Origin: Bacillus siamensis KCTC 13613
GTDB taxonomy: Bacteria; Bacillota; Bacilli; Bacillales; Bacillaceae
Assembly: GCF_000262045.1 (NCBI RefSeq)
Contig: NZ_AJVF01000039.1
Coordinates: forward strand, 868,001-932,000
Reading direction: 5' to 3'
DNA: 64,000 nt
Shown piece after piece: positions 10,201-19,554 of the stretch; within the stretch, counting starts at the first letter, position 1, and the number at the start of each line of letters is the position of its first letter. Made by a program: the position numbers and the translations under genes. The notes beneath the pieces were generated by a model, which searched no databases, had not been told where the DNA came from, and saw only the letters and a program-made list of their open reading frames with translations.

Positions 10201-11688
10201 ATGGATGACGGCAACATCGGTATTTTCGGCTCATCGGGCTACGGCAAGTCAGTTTCTGCCATCACGTTCCTGATGAACTTCGCGGAAGGGTACACGCCAC
10301 AAGAGCTTCACATGTATATCTTTGATTTCGGAAACGGAACGCTTCTGCCATTGGCAAAGCTTCCGCACACCGCAGATTATTTCTTAATGGATCAAATGAG
10401 AAAGATTGAAAAATTCATGATCCGCATCAAGGAAGAAATCGAGCGGCGGAAACGGCTGTTCAGAGAAAAAGAAGTCAGCCATATTAAAATGTACAATTCG
10501 CTCAGTGAAGAAGAGCTGCCGTTTATATTTATCACAATTGATAATTTCGATATCGTCAAAGACGAAATGCATGAATTGGAAACGGAATTCATCCAGATTT
10601 CACGCGACGGGCAAAGTTTAGGCATTTACTTCCTGCTGACCGCAACGAGGGTAAACGCCGTCCGCCAGTCGCTGTTAAACAATTTAAAAACGAAAGCCGT
10701 TCATTATTTAATGGATCAGTCAGAAGGATACTCTATTTACGGGCGTCCGCCGTTCAGTCTCGAACCGATTCCGGGCCGCGTCATGATCCAAAAAGAAGAA
10801 CTGTATTTCGCACAAATGTTTCTTCCGGCAGAAGCGGAAAATGACCTCGAGATGTTCCAAGCGCTGAAAGACGATGTCAAAGCTTTAGCTGTTCGCCATG
10901 CCGGAACGGCCGGTCCAAAACCGATTCCGATGCTCCCGGACATGCTGACGGCCGGCGAATTTTCGCTCCGTCTCGAACCGGGTCAGGAACCGTTCCGAAT
11001 TCCTGTCGGGCTGCATGAGGAAAAGGTCAGCCCCGTGTACTTTGATCTGGGTAAATATAAACATTGCCTCATTTTAGGACAGACACAGCGGGGAAAAACA
11101 AACATCCTGAAAGTCATGCTGAATCACCTGCTGCGTGAAGGAACGGAACAGATCGGACTGTTTGACTCGATTGACCGCGGATTGTCGCAATATGCGCAGG
11201 AAACAAAGGTCAGTTATCTGGACACAAAAGAAGACATACAGCAGTGGATCGAATCTGCTGAAGCCATATTCACGGAGCGTGAAGCCCAGTATGCACAGGC
11301 CGTTAAAAATGGTGATGTGCACAAACTCAGTTTCTCTCCGATCGTGTTAATGGCCGACGGCATTACAAGATTCCAGCAGACAATCGACACCGCCATTCAG
11401 GACAAGCTGGCGATGTTTATGAAATCTTACGCGCATGTCGGCTTCAGTTTTATCCCGGCGGGCAATCACAGTGAATTCTCAAAAGGCTATGATTCCTTAA
11501 CGACGGAAATGAAACAGATCCGCCACGCGATGCTGCTTGTGAAAAAATCCGAACAAAACGTCATTCCGCTGCCTTACCAAAGGCAGGAACCGGACATTCA
11601 GCCGGGCTTCGGCTATTTGGTTGAAAACGGGAAGGAGCAAAAAATCCAAATACCTCTATGTTCAGCGGAAAGGGAGGCCGTCAGATGA
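7213..11688 (+). CDS. yukBA: YukBA, EssC-type FtsK/SpoIIIE ATPase of the type VII secretion system
   Basis: A 1491-residue motor protein. Order: N-terminal forkhead-associated-like region (about 1-200), two membrane helices (about residues 240-290: LVILPPVVMLIVMGVVAII and ILVSLAMFMMTLITSTV), then three FtsK-type ATPase domains with Walker A loops GTTGSGKSE (about 677), GSSGYGKSV (about 1006) and GQTQRGKTN (about 1289). Only the first domain shows the canonical Walker B acidic pair (LFLISDEF); the others read IFITIDNF and VLMADGI. That pattern, one active and two substrate-regulated domains, is usual in EssC/EccC. It is a single continuous frame with AGGAGG before the ATG. The stop overlaps the yueB start. 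Confidence 0.97.
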   Translation: MSLLWVFYREHIQKIQLSELPPSQPITIGPEIKDTITFGTLPLRQPAATLYRKETDHYEVFLGNNCAGELTIGNEMPCRIEEETLRLLLTPDQEESSVYFIGGKDEIVFSSATEEADIYKEPSSAQTGDFYLRKAGGSWSVVPGGREVYLNGELTKAPEKLRTGDELLWNFLRVRLTEDDLLEVIHHEPFQSGLIKTLKPSTEMKKKYPQYRRTPRMVYDLPEDRVSFSFPSQESEQNNRGLWLVILPPVVMLIVMGVVAIIQPRGIFILVSLAMFMMTLITSTVQYFREKTQRKKREEKRERVYKQYLENKRKELQTLSEKQLQVLTHHFPPFEKMKYLTSEISGRIWEKSLESRDFLMLRLGTGTVPASYEISMSGGDLANRDVDDLMEQSQHMQRVYKDIRHAPVTVDLQEGPMGLVGKPQIVKNEIHQLIGQLAFFNSYHDLRFVFIFHEEEYKDWEWMKWLPQFQLPHMYAKGFIYNEQTRDQLLSSIYELLRERDLEDEKEKKIFQPHFVFVITNQQLIAEHVILEYIEGRHEHLGISAIIAAETKESLAENIHTLVRYINEDEGDILIQKKKAVQIPFKLDRHERTDNERFSRTLRTLHHQVGMTNSIPETVSFLELFHAKEVKEIGIRQKWETSESAKSLAVPIGYKGKDDIVYLNLHEKAHGPHGLLAGTTGSGKSEFLQTYILSLAVHFHPHEAAFLLIDYKGGGMAQPFRKMPHLLGTITNIEGSRNFSIRALASIKSELKKRQRLFDQYRVNHINDYTKLYKQGETDIPMPHLFLISDEFAELKSEEPDFIRELVSAARIGRSLGVHLILATQKPGGIIDDQIWSNSRFKVALKVQDASDSKEILKNSDAANITVTGRGYLQVGNNEVYEQFQSAWSGAPYMEDVYGTEDDIAIVTDTGLIPLSEVETDDAAKKDAPAEIEAVVEEIERIQKEMSIEKLPSPWLPPLAERIPRTLYPSKDKDRFFIACVDEPDQQRQAPLAYTMMDDGNIGIFGSSGYGKSVSAITFLMNFAEGYTPQELHMYIFDFGNGTLLPLAKLPHTADYFLMDQMRKIEKFMIRIKEEIERRKRLFREKEVSHIKMYNSLSEEELPFIFITIDNFDIVKDEMHELETEFIQISRDGQSLGIYFLLTATRVNAVRQSLLNNLKTKAVHYLMDQSEGYSIYGRPPFSLEPIPGRVMIQKEELYFAQMFLPAEAENDLEMFQALKDDVKALAVRHAGTAGPKPIPMLPDMLTAGEFSLRLEPGQEPFRIPVGLHEEKVSPVYFDLGKYKHCLILGQTQRGKTNILKVMLNHLLREGTEQIGLFDSIDRGLSQYAQETKVSYLDTKEDIQQWIESAEAIFTEREAQYAQAVKNGDVHKLSFSPIVLMADGITRFQQTIDTAIQDKLAMFMKSYAHVGFSFIPAGNHSEFSKGYDSLTTEMKQIRHAMLLVKKSEQNVIPLPYQRQEPDIQPGFGYLVENGKEQKIQIPLCSAEREAVR

Positions 11689-14600
11689 CAGAACAACGAA
11701 AAAGCCTGATCAAATTAATAGCCGCGGTCGTTATCATTCTGGTGCTGCCGGTGCTGTTTTTCCGATTTATCGGCGATGACCCGGGAAAACAAAAAATCAA
11801 TGCCACCCGCCAAATCGCAGTCGTGAATGAAGACATGGGCTTACAAACAGGTGAAAATGAGGGGCAGGAATCCGTCCATTTCGGAAAAGAAGTGGCGGCG
11901 GCTCTCGGCGGCCGTCCGGATTATTCCTGGACGGTTGTCAACAGGAGCGCGGCTGAAAACGGTCTGGCGGCTAAGAAGTATGACGCCGTCGTTTACATTC
12001 CATCCGATTTTTCAAAAGACATTTTAAGCTATGACAAAGAGCGTCCGCAAAAAGCCACGCTGACATTCAATATTCAAAGCAGCCTGAACGCCGTCAACAA
12101 AGAAAAAGTGCAGCGTGAGCTTGAAGACGCCCAAAAATCAATGAATAAAAAAATGTCGGCATTGTATTGGAATTTCGTCTCACAAAAAGTGAACAATGTC
12201 AGAGGCGATTTTGACAAGATCGTCAATAAAGAATCAGAATTTCAAAATGTCATGTACAACTTTTACAAGCCGAGCTCAAATGACTTGGCGGGTGAAATCA
12301 AACGGCAAAAAGACCTGATTGACGAACTGAAAAAATCAATGAATGAAGCACAAGGCGCGGCCAAAGAAAAATTGACTTTCGCAGATGAAGCCAAAAACAC
12401 GCTCAAAGACTTTGCCGATACGGTTGAGCGCTATAAACAATATCAGGAAAATCAGAAAAAATTGCTGATGGCCGCGCAGGAACAAAATCAAAAGCAAATC
12501 ACAACCGGCCTGAACGCCATTAAAGCACAGCAGGCCGCCAATCAATTCAGCGCCATGATGAACGGGCTGTCTTCAGGCATAAACCAGGCGAAGACACAGC
12601 TTGACCAGACAGGAGCGGCTCTGTCTGCCGCCCAGCAGGTGAGAGAAGCGCAGGTTCCTGAGCAGGAACACGGGATGGCAGATATTCAATCCAATTTACT
12701 GAACAATTATTTGACCCAATATAAAGCTCAAGCAAGATTTGAAACACTGAACAGCATCCAAACCCTGATGAAAAGGGATCGGCACGCATTAACCGTTCCG
12801 GAAAATGATCCGGGGGATGACGGCTCAGATGAACCGAAAGAAGAAGAAAAACCGGAAGAAGAAAAACCCGGCGATCTGAAAATTGACCTTGACGATCAGC
12901 GTGACGAATTAAAACGCATCTCCGCTGAAATCAATCAAATTTCAGACGGATTAAAAGAACCGGAAAAAGAAAATCCTGACCCTGAAAAACCGGGCCAAGG
13001 CGATGACGGTGAAAAACCCGGAGGTACTGATCCGAATAACGGAACGGCTCCCGGAGAAGACGGAAAAACGGAAGACGGCACAAAAGATCAGCAGCCTGAT
13101 TCCGATAACACTGGCGGCGAAGAGCCAAAAAACGTCCAAACCGCATCGGCCGCTAAAAACGTCACTCCGCCTGCTGTTGAGCCGGAGGACGATTCAAACG
13201 ATTCTGAAGGAGACGGCGGCACGGGAGTTTCTGACGCGAAAGAAAGGCTGAACCAAGCCGCAGAGCGCATTCAGCAAATTGAAAAAGAGCTGGAAGAGAA
13301 ACAGCAGACTCATAATGAAGAGCTGAAAAAACGTCTCGATGCTCTTGATGAAGAAATCCAAGGCCTTAAAGACCGAATTGATGACGCGAAAAAACGAGCG
13401 GACAAATTACGTGAGCAGCTGGAAGAATCAAAAGAAAAGAGAAAACAAGACTTCAATACCATTTACAGAATGATTGTAAAAACAGAACAGAACATTCTGA
13501 ACTACCCGTCATTGGATAGCGGCCGCAAATCTGCTCTTGAACAGATGTTTGCCGCTGACATCAATACAACAGAGATATCCGATTTAATGAGTTACTATAA
13601 TGATTTATCTTTGTATGAGGCAACACTCTATCACTCTCTTGACGCAGGCTCGCTGCCTGATGTAAAAAACAGGGTGCTGAAAGCCCAGCAAGGCGAAGTC
13701 CAAACCGTTCTCGCCATCAAACCGGAAGAAACGGCAAGCTGGGAAAACTTGAAAAACAACAAGATGCAGACAGATGAAGACATCAGCAATTTCATTAAAG
13801 GCATGACCGAATTCTCGGATAACTACAGCTCGTATATCAGAGATGAACAAGCCGGAGTGCTCAATGAGCTCGCCAGCATTTCAGACAGCGCGGCGAAAGC
13901 ATCCGATCAGCTGGCTGAAGGCGCTGTGCAGGAAGCGGCCGCATTCAGCGGAGACGGATTAACCGGAACGATGGCGCTCGGCGCTCAGGACACCGTCGGC
14001 CGCGAAGTGCTGCAAATGTCTGACACGATGGGCCATCTGTCAGAACGCCAGTCCGGCATCATCAGCTATACCGACAATATGCAGCAAAGCGTAAATGACG
14101 TCCAGCATAAAGCGGACACCCTGAACAGCAACTGGGGCAAAAACGTCGATTCCACGAAATTGATCAGAAATGACGTGTACGGCATTTTAGGGAACGCGCT
14201 CGTTGACGGACAGGAAAACGGATATGTTTACGATTATCTCGCCAATCCGCTTAAAATCAGCGGAGAGGTGCCGGAAGACCGGGTTCAGAATGTTCCGCCG
14301 GTCGTCATTTTGGTAATCGTTCTGATCAGCAGTCTTCTGATCGGCTATTTCAGCTCGTATTACCAGCAGGCGCCGCTTCTTGTCAAAGGCGCGCTCTTTG
14401 GGATTTTAAACATAATGGTCGGACTGATGATCAGTCTGTTCGGTCTGAATATCTACTCGCTTCCGGACGATCAGACGATTAAATGGTCAGTCTTTACGAT
14501 TCTCCTGCTTGCGGCAAGTTCAGCTTTCATCCGGGCAGCCTTTGTCTTTGGCTCACTCACCGGATGGATCGCTTCATCAGCGCTCATTCTCTTTTATGTG

Positions 14601-14810
14601 GCGCCTTTGATCGACCTGATTATGCCGAACTTCAGCTTTGACAGCCCGGTATCGAAAGTGTATATCGATATTCAATACGGAACGGGCCATCTGTTTGCGA
14701 TGGGCATAACGGTTCTTGCGATCATTACGCTGATTGCGGCGGCGCTTCCGCTCATCATTCGGCTGCTTGCGGAAAAAACGGAGGAAAGTGATCAGTCTTA
14801 TGAGGCGTAA
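11685..14810 (+). CDS. yueB: YueB, EsaA-like type VII secretion membrane protein and phage SPP1 receptor homologue
   Basis: A 1041-residue membrane protein. It has an N-terminal membrane helix (residues 8-29, [19 protein letters not shown]), a very large extracellular region with coiled-coil stretches, and about five membrane helices after residue 870. Residues about 372-510 form a Glu/Pro/Gly/Asp-rich, low-complexity insert ([16 protein letters not shown] and similar). In B. subtilis YueB is the irreversible receptor for phage SPP1 and is needed for YukE secretion. The ATG at 11685 overlaps the yukBA stop (ATGA) and has GGAGG upstream. The low-complexity segment is the part most likely to vary between strains, which would fit phage pressure. 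Confidence 0.95.
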   Translation: MTEQRKSLIKLIAAVVIILVLPVLFFRFIGDDPGKQKINATRQIAVVNEDMGLQTGENEGQESVHFGKEVAAALGGRPDYSWTVVNRSAAENGLAAKKYDAVVYIPSDFSKDILSYDKERPQKATLTFNIQSSLNAVNKEKVQRELEDAQKSMNKKMSALYWNFVSQKVNNVRGDFDKIVNKESEFQNVMYNFYKPSSNDLAGEIKRQKDLIDELKKSMNEAQGAAKEKLTFADEAKNTLKDFADTVERYKQYQENQKKLLMAAQEQNQKQITTGLNAIKAQQAANQFSAMMNGLSSGINQAKTQLDQTGAALSAAQQVREAQVPEQEHGMADIQSNLLNNYLTQYKAQARFETLNSIQTLMKRDRHALTVPENDPGDDGSDEPKEEEKPEEEKPGDLKIDLDDQRDELKRISAEINQISDGLKEPEKENPDPEKPGQGDDGEKPGGTDPNNGTAPGEDGKTEDGTKDQQPDSDNTGGEEPKNVQTASAAKNVTPPAVEPEDDSNDSEGDGGTGVSDAKERLNQAAERIQQIEKELEEKQQTHNEELKKRLDALDEEIQGLKDRIDDAKKRADKLREQLEESKEKRKQDFNTIYRMIVKTEQNILNYPSLDSGRKSALEQMFAADINTTEISDLMSYYNDLSLYEATLYHSLDAGSLPDVKNRVLKAQQGEVQTVLAIKPEETASWENLKNNKMQTDEDISNFIKGMTEFSDNYSSYIRDEQAGVLNELASISDSAAKASDQLAEGAVQEAAAFSGDGLTGTMALGAQDTVGREVLQMSDTMGHLSERQSGIISYTDNMQQSVNDVQHKADTLNSNWGKNVDSTKLIRNDVYGILGNALVDGQENGYVYDYLANPLKISGEVPEDRVQNVPPVVILVIVLISSLLIGYFSSYYQQAPLLVKGALFGILNIMVGLMISLFGLNIYSLPDDQTIKWSVFTILLLAASSAFIRAAFVFGSLTGWIASSALILFYVAPLIDLIMPNFSFDSPVSKVYIDIQYGTGHLFAMGITVLAIITLIAAALPLIIRLLAEKTEESDQSYEA

Positions 14811-15291
14811 CACAATCGTGGAAAAAGGAGTTTTGCTGCTTGCTCTCTCCTTTTTCCTTTTCCTCCCGCATGCCGCAGCCGCGAATGAGGACAATACTGA
14901 TGTCAAGCCGAATGAATATGAAAAGAAGGACATTGAAATTCGTACGGATTATCTTCATGACGATGCCTATTCCGAGGAAAAAACGGCGCTTCCGAAAGAG
15001 CAGAAGGACATCACGTTCGATCAGCCGGCAGAAAACCCGGATGAAAAACTGATATCAAATTTGTTTACATCGTCAGAAACGGAGCCGAATACGATCAAAG
15101 CGCAATCGAAAAAACTGGGTATCACATTTGCCGAGCCTGCCGTGCGGCACACCTCAGCAGACATGGAAACGGATGAGAAAAAGACTTCCTTTCTGCTGCC
15201 TGTCATTTATGCCGTCTTGATCCTCCTCGGCATCGCCGCAATGATCTATCTGATTCCGAAGGTCACGGCGCAGGAAAAGGCAAAGCGGTAA
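14800..15291 (+). CDS. yueC: YueC, type VII secretion-associated membrane protein
   Basis: A 163-residue protein with a signal-type N-terminus ([18 protein letters not shown]), a charged extracellular middle and one C-terminal membrane helix ([19 protein letters not shown]), like EssA of staphylococcal systems. It overlaps the end of yueB. The start is uncertain: ATG at 14800 lies 15 bases after GGAGG, whereas an in-frame GTG at 14788 lies only 3 bases after it. Its place directly after yueB and the topology support a role as an accessory channel subunit; no enzymatic motif is seen. Confidence 0.87.
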   Translation: MRRNTIVEKGVLLLALSFFLFLPHAAAANEDNTDVKPNEYEKKDIEIRTDYLHDDAYSEEKTALPKEQKDITFDQPAENPDEKLISNLFTSSETEPNTIKAQSKKLGITFAEPAVRHTSADMETDEKKTSFLLPVIYAVLILLGIAAMIYLIPKVTAQEKAKR

Positions 15292-15351
15292 ACGGATCGC
15301 TTGTGTTTGCGGGAAGACAGCCCGTAAAATAAGAAAAAAAGGAGGAGTTTC

Positions 15352-16083
15352 ATGCAGTTTTTTCTTATAACAGGTGCGTCAAAAGGATTGGGACGGGCGC
15401 TGACGGAACAGGCGCTGCAAGAAGGAGCCGAAGTCGCCGCGCTTTCAAGAACGATAAGCGGGGAAAAGCGTGAGGGACTGACAGAATACAGTGTTGATTT
15501 AACTGATCTGGCAGATACAGAGCGGCAGATGAAGGCGATTCTTGATCAAGCTGAGAAGAAGCGGTATTCCGCCGTCACACTGATCAATAATGCCGGAATG
15601 GTGGAGCCGATCAAGCGGGCGAAAGAGGCTTCCGCGGAAGAATTGAACCGCCACTACACCCTTAATCTGACGGCGCCCGTTTTGCTCAGCCAAATGTTCA
15701 CAAAGCGTTTCGAAGCGTTCAGCGGCAGCAAAACAATTGTCAACATCACATCTGGCGCGGCGAAAAATCCCTATAAAGGGTGGAGCGCGTATTGCAGCTC
15801 AAAAGCGGGACTTGATATGTTTACGAAAACATTCGGATTCGAACAGGAAGATGAAGAGCTGCCGGTCCGCATGATATCATTCTCGCCGGGAGTGATGGAT
15901 ACAGACATGCAGGCCGTCATCCGTTCTTCGTCAAAAGAAGATTTCCATGACATCGAGCGGTTCCGCAATCTGAAAGAAACGAAAAACCTCAGAAGCCCGG
16001 AATACATCGCCAGTGTCATTCACTCACTGATCGCGGGTGAGCCGGAAAACGGACGGATATACGATATCAAAGAGTTTTTGTAG
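15352..16083 (+). CDS. yueD: YueD, benzil reductase (short-chain dehydrogenase)
   Basis: A 243-residue SDR enzyme with GASKGLGRAL (nucleotide-binding glycine motif, residues 6-15), NNAG (about 80), the catalytic serine segment NITSG and the YxxxK pair in AYCSSKAG (about 147). Homologues in B. subtilis and B. cereus reduce benzil to (S)-benzoin with NADPH. A strong AAAGGAGGAG ribosome site precedes the ATG. It is read in the same direction as the yuk operon but is probably not a secretion component. A terminator follows directly. Confidence 0.92.
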   Translation: MQFFLITGASKGLGRALTEQALQEGAEVAALSRTISGEKREGLTEYSVDLTDLADTERQMKAILDQAEKKRYSAVTLINNAGMVEPIKRAKEASAEELNRHYTLNLTAPVLLSQMFTKRFEAFSGSKTIVNITSGAAKNPYKGWSAYCSSKAGLDMFTKTFGFEQEDEELPVRMISFSPGVMDTDMQAVIRSSSKEDFHDIERFRNLKETKNLRSPEYIASVIHSLIAGEPENGRIYDIKEFL

Positions 16084-16110
16084 AGCAGCTTTTACGCTGC
16101 TCTTTTTTTG
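16084..16110 (+). terminator. Terminator after yueD
   Basis: GAGCAGC / GCTGCTC stem with seven T residues, starting at the yueD stop. Confidence 0.92.
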
Positions 16111-16248
16111 TTTATACAATCATTTCGGCGCCCGGCGGCATATCATGAATGAAACACCAAGTAAGGGGTATAAGAAATGTATCAGATGAATTGAGTTTCT
16201 TCTCGATTTATGTTAGGATTCTAAAAATATAATTAAGGAGGGGTTTCC

Positions 16249-16779
16249 ATGAGAAATGTAACGTTAATGGATGTCTTCACCCATCCAATCGCACAAAAGT
16301 ATTTACAGCGCTCCGGTGTCGCCCATGCGATTGCCTGCGCGTTTCATGCATACCGTCTTGCCGTAAAAGCGGGTGTCAGCCCCGATCTTGCGGCGAAAGC
16401 GGCTTTACTGCATGATGTCGGCCATTACGAATGGTACACAGACGGCAAATGGGATTATGAAAAGTACAGAAGAAACGATATCCATGCCATAAAAGGCGCG
16501 GAACGGGCGCATAAGCTGCTCATCCGTCTCGGTGAAGAACCGAAAGCGGCGAAAGACATTGCGCTGGCGATTCTGCTCCACACCGATTCCTATCTGCCTG
16601 AAGGCGAACTGGACAAGAATACGCTCCAGCAAATCGTGAAACAAGCGGACGAACTCGATGAAGAACCTGGCGGACATCATCATTACCGCCAAATGGATCA
16701 CACGGCCGCGCTCAAACAAATCCAAAAGCTTGATCAGTTAATTGACCAAGCCCAATATCCCATAAGAAGCTCAGTCTAG
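16249..16779 (+). CDS. yueE: YueE, HD-domain phosphohydrolase-like protein
   Basis: A 176-residue protein with an HD-type metal-binding pattern: an early histidine (VAHAIACAFHAYR), LLHDVGHYEW at about residue 50, and LLHTDSY at about residue 121. Such proteins hydrolyse phosphoester or nucleotide substrates; the substrate here is unknown. AAGGAGGGG lies 7 bases before the ATG. It is a single gene with its own upstream gap. A short GGCCAC/GCGGCC hairpin and TTTT follow the stop and may be a weak terminator. Confidence 0.85.
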   Translation: MRNVTLMDVFTHPIAQKYLQRSGVAHAIACAFHAYRLAVKAGVSPDLAAKAALLHDVGHYEWYTDGKWDYEKYRRNDIHAIKGAERAHKLLIRLGEEPKAAKDIALAILLHTDSYLPEGELDKNTLQQIVKQADELDEEPGGHHHYRQMDHTAALKQIQKLDQLIDQAQYPIRSSV

Positions 16780-16918
16780 GCCACTCATGCGGCCTTTTCC
16801 GCTTTACATAACCCCGCCATCTCACTAACACCTTTTTCCGCTCCGATAGACGTACTGTGTCAAAGCCTTTGTCCGCTGCATATGATGAAGGAAAACATAG
16901 TAAAGGGGATCAGCGAAA

Positions 16919-17155
16919 ATGGCCCATCAAGGAAGCCCGCAACTCGTCTCGTTAGTAGATCCTTACGTTTATCAGACCATCCATAAGCTTATCGGCTCAA
17001 GGTTTATCATTCAAACCGTCAGACGGATTGTCAGGGGACGGCTGATTGATGCCGCTCCGGATCATATCGCCATTGAAGAAACCCATGACCGCGTATTATA
17101 TATCAGGAACCGCCATGTGGTTTCTGTCATGCCTGATTATACCGAACGTGTGTAA
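16919..17155 (+). CDS. yuzF: YuzF, DUF2642 family small protein
   Basis: A 78-residue protein resembling the DUF2642 family of Bacillus, which includes several spore-associated proteins. The segment IHKLIGSRFIIQTVRRIVRGRLIDAAPDHIAIEE (shown in part: GRLIDAAPDHIAIEE) has the small beta-barrel, Sm-like pattern. AAAGGGG lies 11 bases before the ATG. Function unknown. A weak GC-rich hairpin with six T residues lies near 17168-17218. Confidence 0.8.
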   Translation: MAHQGSPQLVSLVDPYVYQTIHKLIGSRFIIQTVRRIVRGRLIDAAPDHIAIEETHDRVLYIRNRHVVSVMPDYTERV

Positions 17156-17292
17156 CAGCCCATATAAGGCGCAGACCGGAGGCGGCCCTTACAGAACCCC
17201 GGTGCGTCTTCTTTTTTGAGATACATAGATGCACGGCACCTTTTTTTGGTACAATCACAGTACAAGTTCACATGACAATAGGAGGAAACCGC

Positions 17293-18399
17293 TTGTTGAA
17301 ATCAAAGGTCCATTTTTGGACGCTGCAAATTTTGCTCGTTTTGCTCATTATTTACGTATCAACGAAAGTCTCGTTTATTTTTCAGCCGTTTTTCGGTTTC
17401 ATCACCACTCTGTTTTTTCCGATTTTGATCTCAGGCATTTTGTTTTTCATTTTTAATCCGATCGTGCGCCTGCTTGAGAAAAAAATCCCCCGAACATTGG
17501 CGATCCTGCTCATTTATCTCGTTTTCATCGGCCTGATCGCCTTTATGTTCACCGCAATCGGACCGATCGTGGCTTCTCAGGTCACGGGGCTGATTAACAA
17601 TTTCCCTGATTACATTAATCAGATTCAAAGCTTGATTACACAATTGTCCCATTCCAAATGGTTTACGTGGATGATGACGCAGGATTATGTGTCGATAGAA
17701 AAAATCCGGCAGTCTCTGACGGGATTTTTACAAAGTCTTCCGCAAAATATTACCGCAAGCCTGTCGGCCGTGTTCGGCGTCGTTACGAATATTACGCTTG
17801 TCATCATCACCGTTCCGTTCATTCTGTTTTATATGCTGAAGGACGGCCGGCGTTTTCCGCTTTTGGCGGTCAAAATTCTGCCTTCTTCCTACCGGGCGGA
17901 GGGCCGGAAAATATTTAACGACTTATACGTCACATTGGCCGCATATTTCCAAGGCCAGCTGCTGATTTGTCTCTTTGTCGGAACAGCATGCTTTATCGGA
18001 TATTGGATCATCGGCCTGCCGTATGCGTTAATTCTCGGGATGGTGATCGCCGTCACCAATATCATTCCGTACCTGGGACCGTTTCTCGGGGCGGCGCCCG
18101 CGGTCATTATCGCGTTTATGGATTCTCCTGCTAAGGCGCTGTTTGCCGTGATTGTTGTCGTTGTCGTCCAGCAGCTTGACGGAAACCTGCTTTCTCCGCT
18201 TGTTATCGGGAAGCGGCTCAATACCCACCCGCTCACCATTATTCTTCTGCTTATCGGAGCGGGCAGTTTCGGAGGCATTCTCGCAATGATTCTGGCCGTG
18301 CCGGTTTACGCGGTCTTAAAAGCATTCGTCTTAAATATCGTCCGGCTTATCAAACTTCGTCAGCGATCGAAGCACGAAGACAGCCGCAAGCCGAAATAA
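17293..18399 (+). CDS. yueF: YueF, AI-2E family (PF01594) membrane transporter
   Basis: A 368-residue protein with about eight membrane helices and the conserved late region of the AI-2E transporter/permease family (NIIPYLGPFLGAAPAV, and GNLLSPLVIGKRLNTHPL). Members include exporters of small molecules and Na+/H+ antiporter-like proteins; the family name does not prove AI-2 transport. Two tandem TTG codons at 17293 and 17296 lie 7-10 bases behind GGAGG. The upstream ATG at 17272 precedes the ribosome site and is rejected. A TGGTACAAT extended -10 lies about 30 bases upstream. Confidence 0.88.
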   Translation: MLKSKVHFWTLQILLVLLIIYVSTKVSFIFQPFFGFITTLFFPILISGILFFIFNPIVRLLEKKIPRTLAILLIYLVFIGLIAFMFTAIGPIVASQVTGLINNFPDYINQIQSLITQLSHSKWFTWMMTQDYVSIEKIRQSLTGFLQSLPQNITASLSAVFGVVTNITLVIITVPFILFYMLKDGRRFPLLAVKILPSSYRAEGRKIFNDLYVTLAAYFQGQLLICLFVGTACFIGYWIIGLPYALILGMVIAVTNIIPYLGPFLGAAPAVIIAFMDSPAKALFAVIVVVVVQQLDGNLLSPLVIGKRLNTHPLTIILLLIGAGSFGGILAMILAVPVYAVLKAFVLNIVRLIKLRQRSKHEDSRKPK

Positions 18400-18460
18400 A
18401 AACGGGCACAACTCCAGACGCAGCGCATAAACTGCTGTAAAGAAAAGCGGAGGTGTGGGT

Positions 18461-18682
18461 ATGCCTGCAATTGTGGGACCGATTTATATCATGAGCTTAG
18501 CCGGAGATGCTGCGGCGAGCTTCGGTGACGTGTTTGCCATTTCTCCCAAAGCCGTTGACCACTCAGGCGCGGGGTCAGGGGCGTTTCATTCCGGAGATTT
18601 TGTCAAAGTCACTAATAAATTCAGCAAAACGCGCTTTGAAGACATTGATCTGTTTGACGAACCTGATTGGTTTAACGCGTGA
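18461..18682 (+). CDS. yueG: YueG, GerPF-like spore germination protein
   Basis: A 73-residue protein of the GerPA/GerPF family. It begins [23 protein letters not shown] and ends with an acidic, tryptophan-containing tail. GerP proteins are spore-coat components that let germinants reach the inner spore layers. The ATG at 18461 follows GGAGGTG; an earlier in-frame GTG lies inside the ribosome site. It is a single-gene unit closed by a strong terminator. Expression late in sporulation is expected from the family but the promoter was not identified. Confidence 0.87.
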   Translation: MPAIVGPIYIMSLAGDAAASFGDVFAISPKAVDHSGAGSGAFHSGDFVKVTNKFSKTRFEDIDLFDEPDWFNA

Positions 18683-18713
18683 CAGCCTCCTTTAGGAGGC
18701 TGTCGCTTTTTTG
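18681..18713 (+). terminator. Terminator after yueG
   Basis: GACAGCCTCC / GGAGGCTGTC stem with a TTTA loop, then a T-rich tail; it begins at the yueG stop. Confidence 0.92.
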
Positions 18714-18753
18714 TAGTATAATAGAATCAGTCTTTTATAAAAGGGGAATTTTT

Positions 18754-19002
18754 ATGAAAATCAGAAAAGCGAATATTACCGTTCAGTCCGGAATGATCGG
18801 CGACGTGTATCTGCATGAAAATAAAAAAGAACAGCATACCCTCGTTGCCGTTCCGGAACTTGAGTGGAGCACGATCATTTCCTATGAGGAAGAGAAAAAG
18901 GCGCTGGCGCAGCGGCTTTTACAATCATTCAGCAAGCTGATAGATGAAGAGCCCGCCGGAGAGCTCGCAGGCAAGATCTCCCATTGGGTCGCTGAAATGT
19001 AA
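18754..19002 (+). CDS. yueH: YueH, small conserved Bacillus protein
   Basis: An 82-residue soluble protein (MKIRKANITVQSGMIGDVYL) with no recognisable catalytic motif. AAGGGG lies 8 bases before the ATG. A TATAAT at 18717-18722 just after the yueG terminator is a possible -10 box. Identified by family resemblance and position between yueG and yueI. Function unknown. Confidence 0.8.
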   Translation: MKIRKANITVQSGMIGDVYLHENKKEQHTLVAVPELEWSTIISYEEEKKALAQRLLQSFSKLIDEEPAGELAGKISHWVAEM

Positions 19003-19067
19003 CGAAGACGGTTTACCGCGTCCCGTCCGGGGCGATAATTGTAAAACAAGCTGAGGAGGGAAGGCCG

Positions 19068-19466
19068 ATGAGCGACAAAACGGTTGACCTTTATTTACAG
19101 CAGGGTATGTACGGCCCTCTGCAGACGAAACCGGATGAACGGCATTTATTTTTAGGCTCGCTGCGTGAACGGGTCATCATTGCCCTGACGAAGGGGCAGG
19201 TGCTGCAAAAGAAGCCGTATGAAGAAGTGAAACAGGCGCTGAAAAAACGAAAAGATGCGGTGCTCTATATAAACGGAAGGCTCCCGTATCATGCTTATTC
19301 ACCCTATATGAAGCTTGCCGCACTGGAAGGTGTCCGAAGCTCCGTGATCTCGGATCTTCAATTCGAAACGCCGCTCGGCCTGGTATTTGCCGCCGATCAT
19401 GCCGTGAACCTTGACGGCATTTACGTTCAGGATGACATTTTCAAGCGCTCACTCCTGAAATCTTAG
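19068..19466 (+). CDS. yueI: YueI, DUF1694 family protein
   Basis: A 132-residue soluble protein of the DUF1694 family (VDLYLQQGMYGPLQTKPDE, FLGSLRERVIIALTKGQV). Sequence and length fit YueI of B. subtilis. GAGGAGGGAAGG precedes the ATG. The conserved block LGSLRERV..ALTKGQ is the family core. Function is not known; related proteins have a fold like ribosomal protein L7Ae/L30e, so nucleic-acid binding is a possibility only. Confidence 0.82.
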   Translation: MSDKTVDLYLQQGMYGPLQTKPDERHLFLGSLRERVIIALTKGQVLQKKPYEEVKQALKKRKDAVLYINGRLPYHAYSPYMKLAALEGVRSSVISDLQFETPLGLVFAADHAVNLDGIYVQDDIFKRSLLKS

Positions 19467-19494
19467 AAAAGCAAGTGTCATTTTATAATGCCAA

Positions 19495-19523
19495 TTCACT
19501 TACAAGTGGAGATAGGATATAAT
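19495..19523 (+). promoter_or_regulatory. Candidate sigma-A promoter of pncA-pncB
   Basis: TTCACT (19495-19500) and TATAAT (19518-19523) spaced by 17 bases. A short inverted repeat CACTT-AC-AAGTG overlaps the -35 box and could be an operator. Confidence 0.55.
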
Positions 19524-19554
19524 GGTTTTCATATGAATGGCGGGGAGGCCGGCT

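Noticed and set aside
7866-11396. Many minus-strand open frames of 60-100 codons inside yukBA and yueB
   Set aside because: They lie antisense to long, motif-rich genes, have no ribosome sites, and their amino-acid make-up is that of shadow frames.
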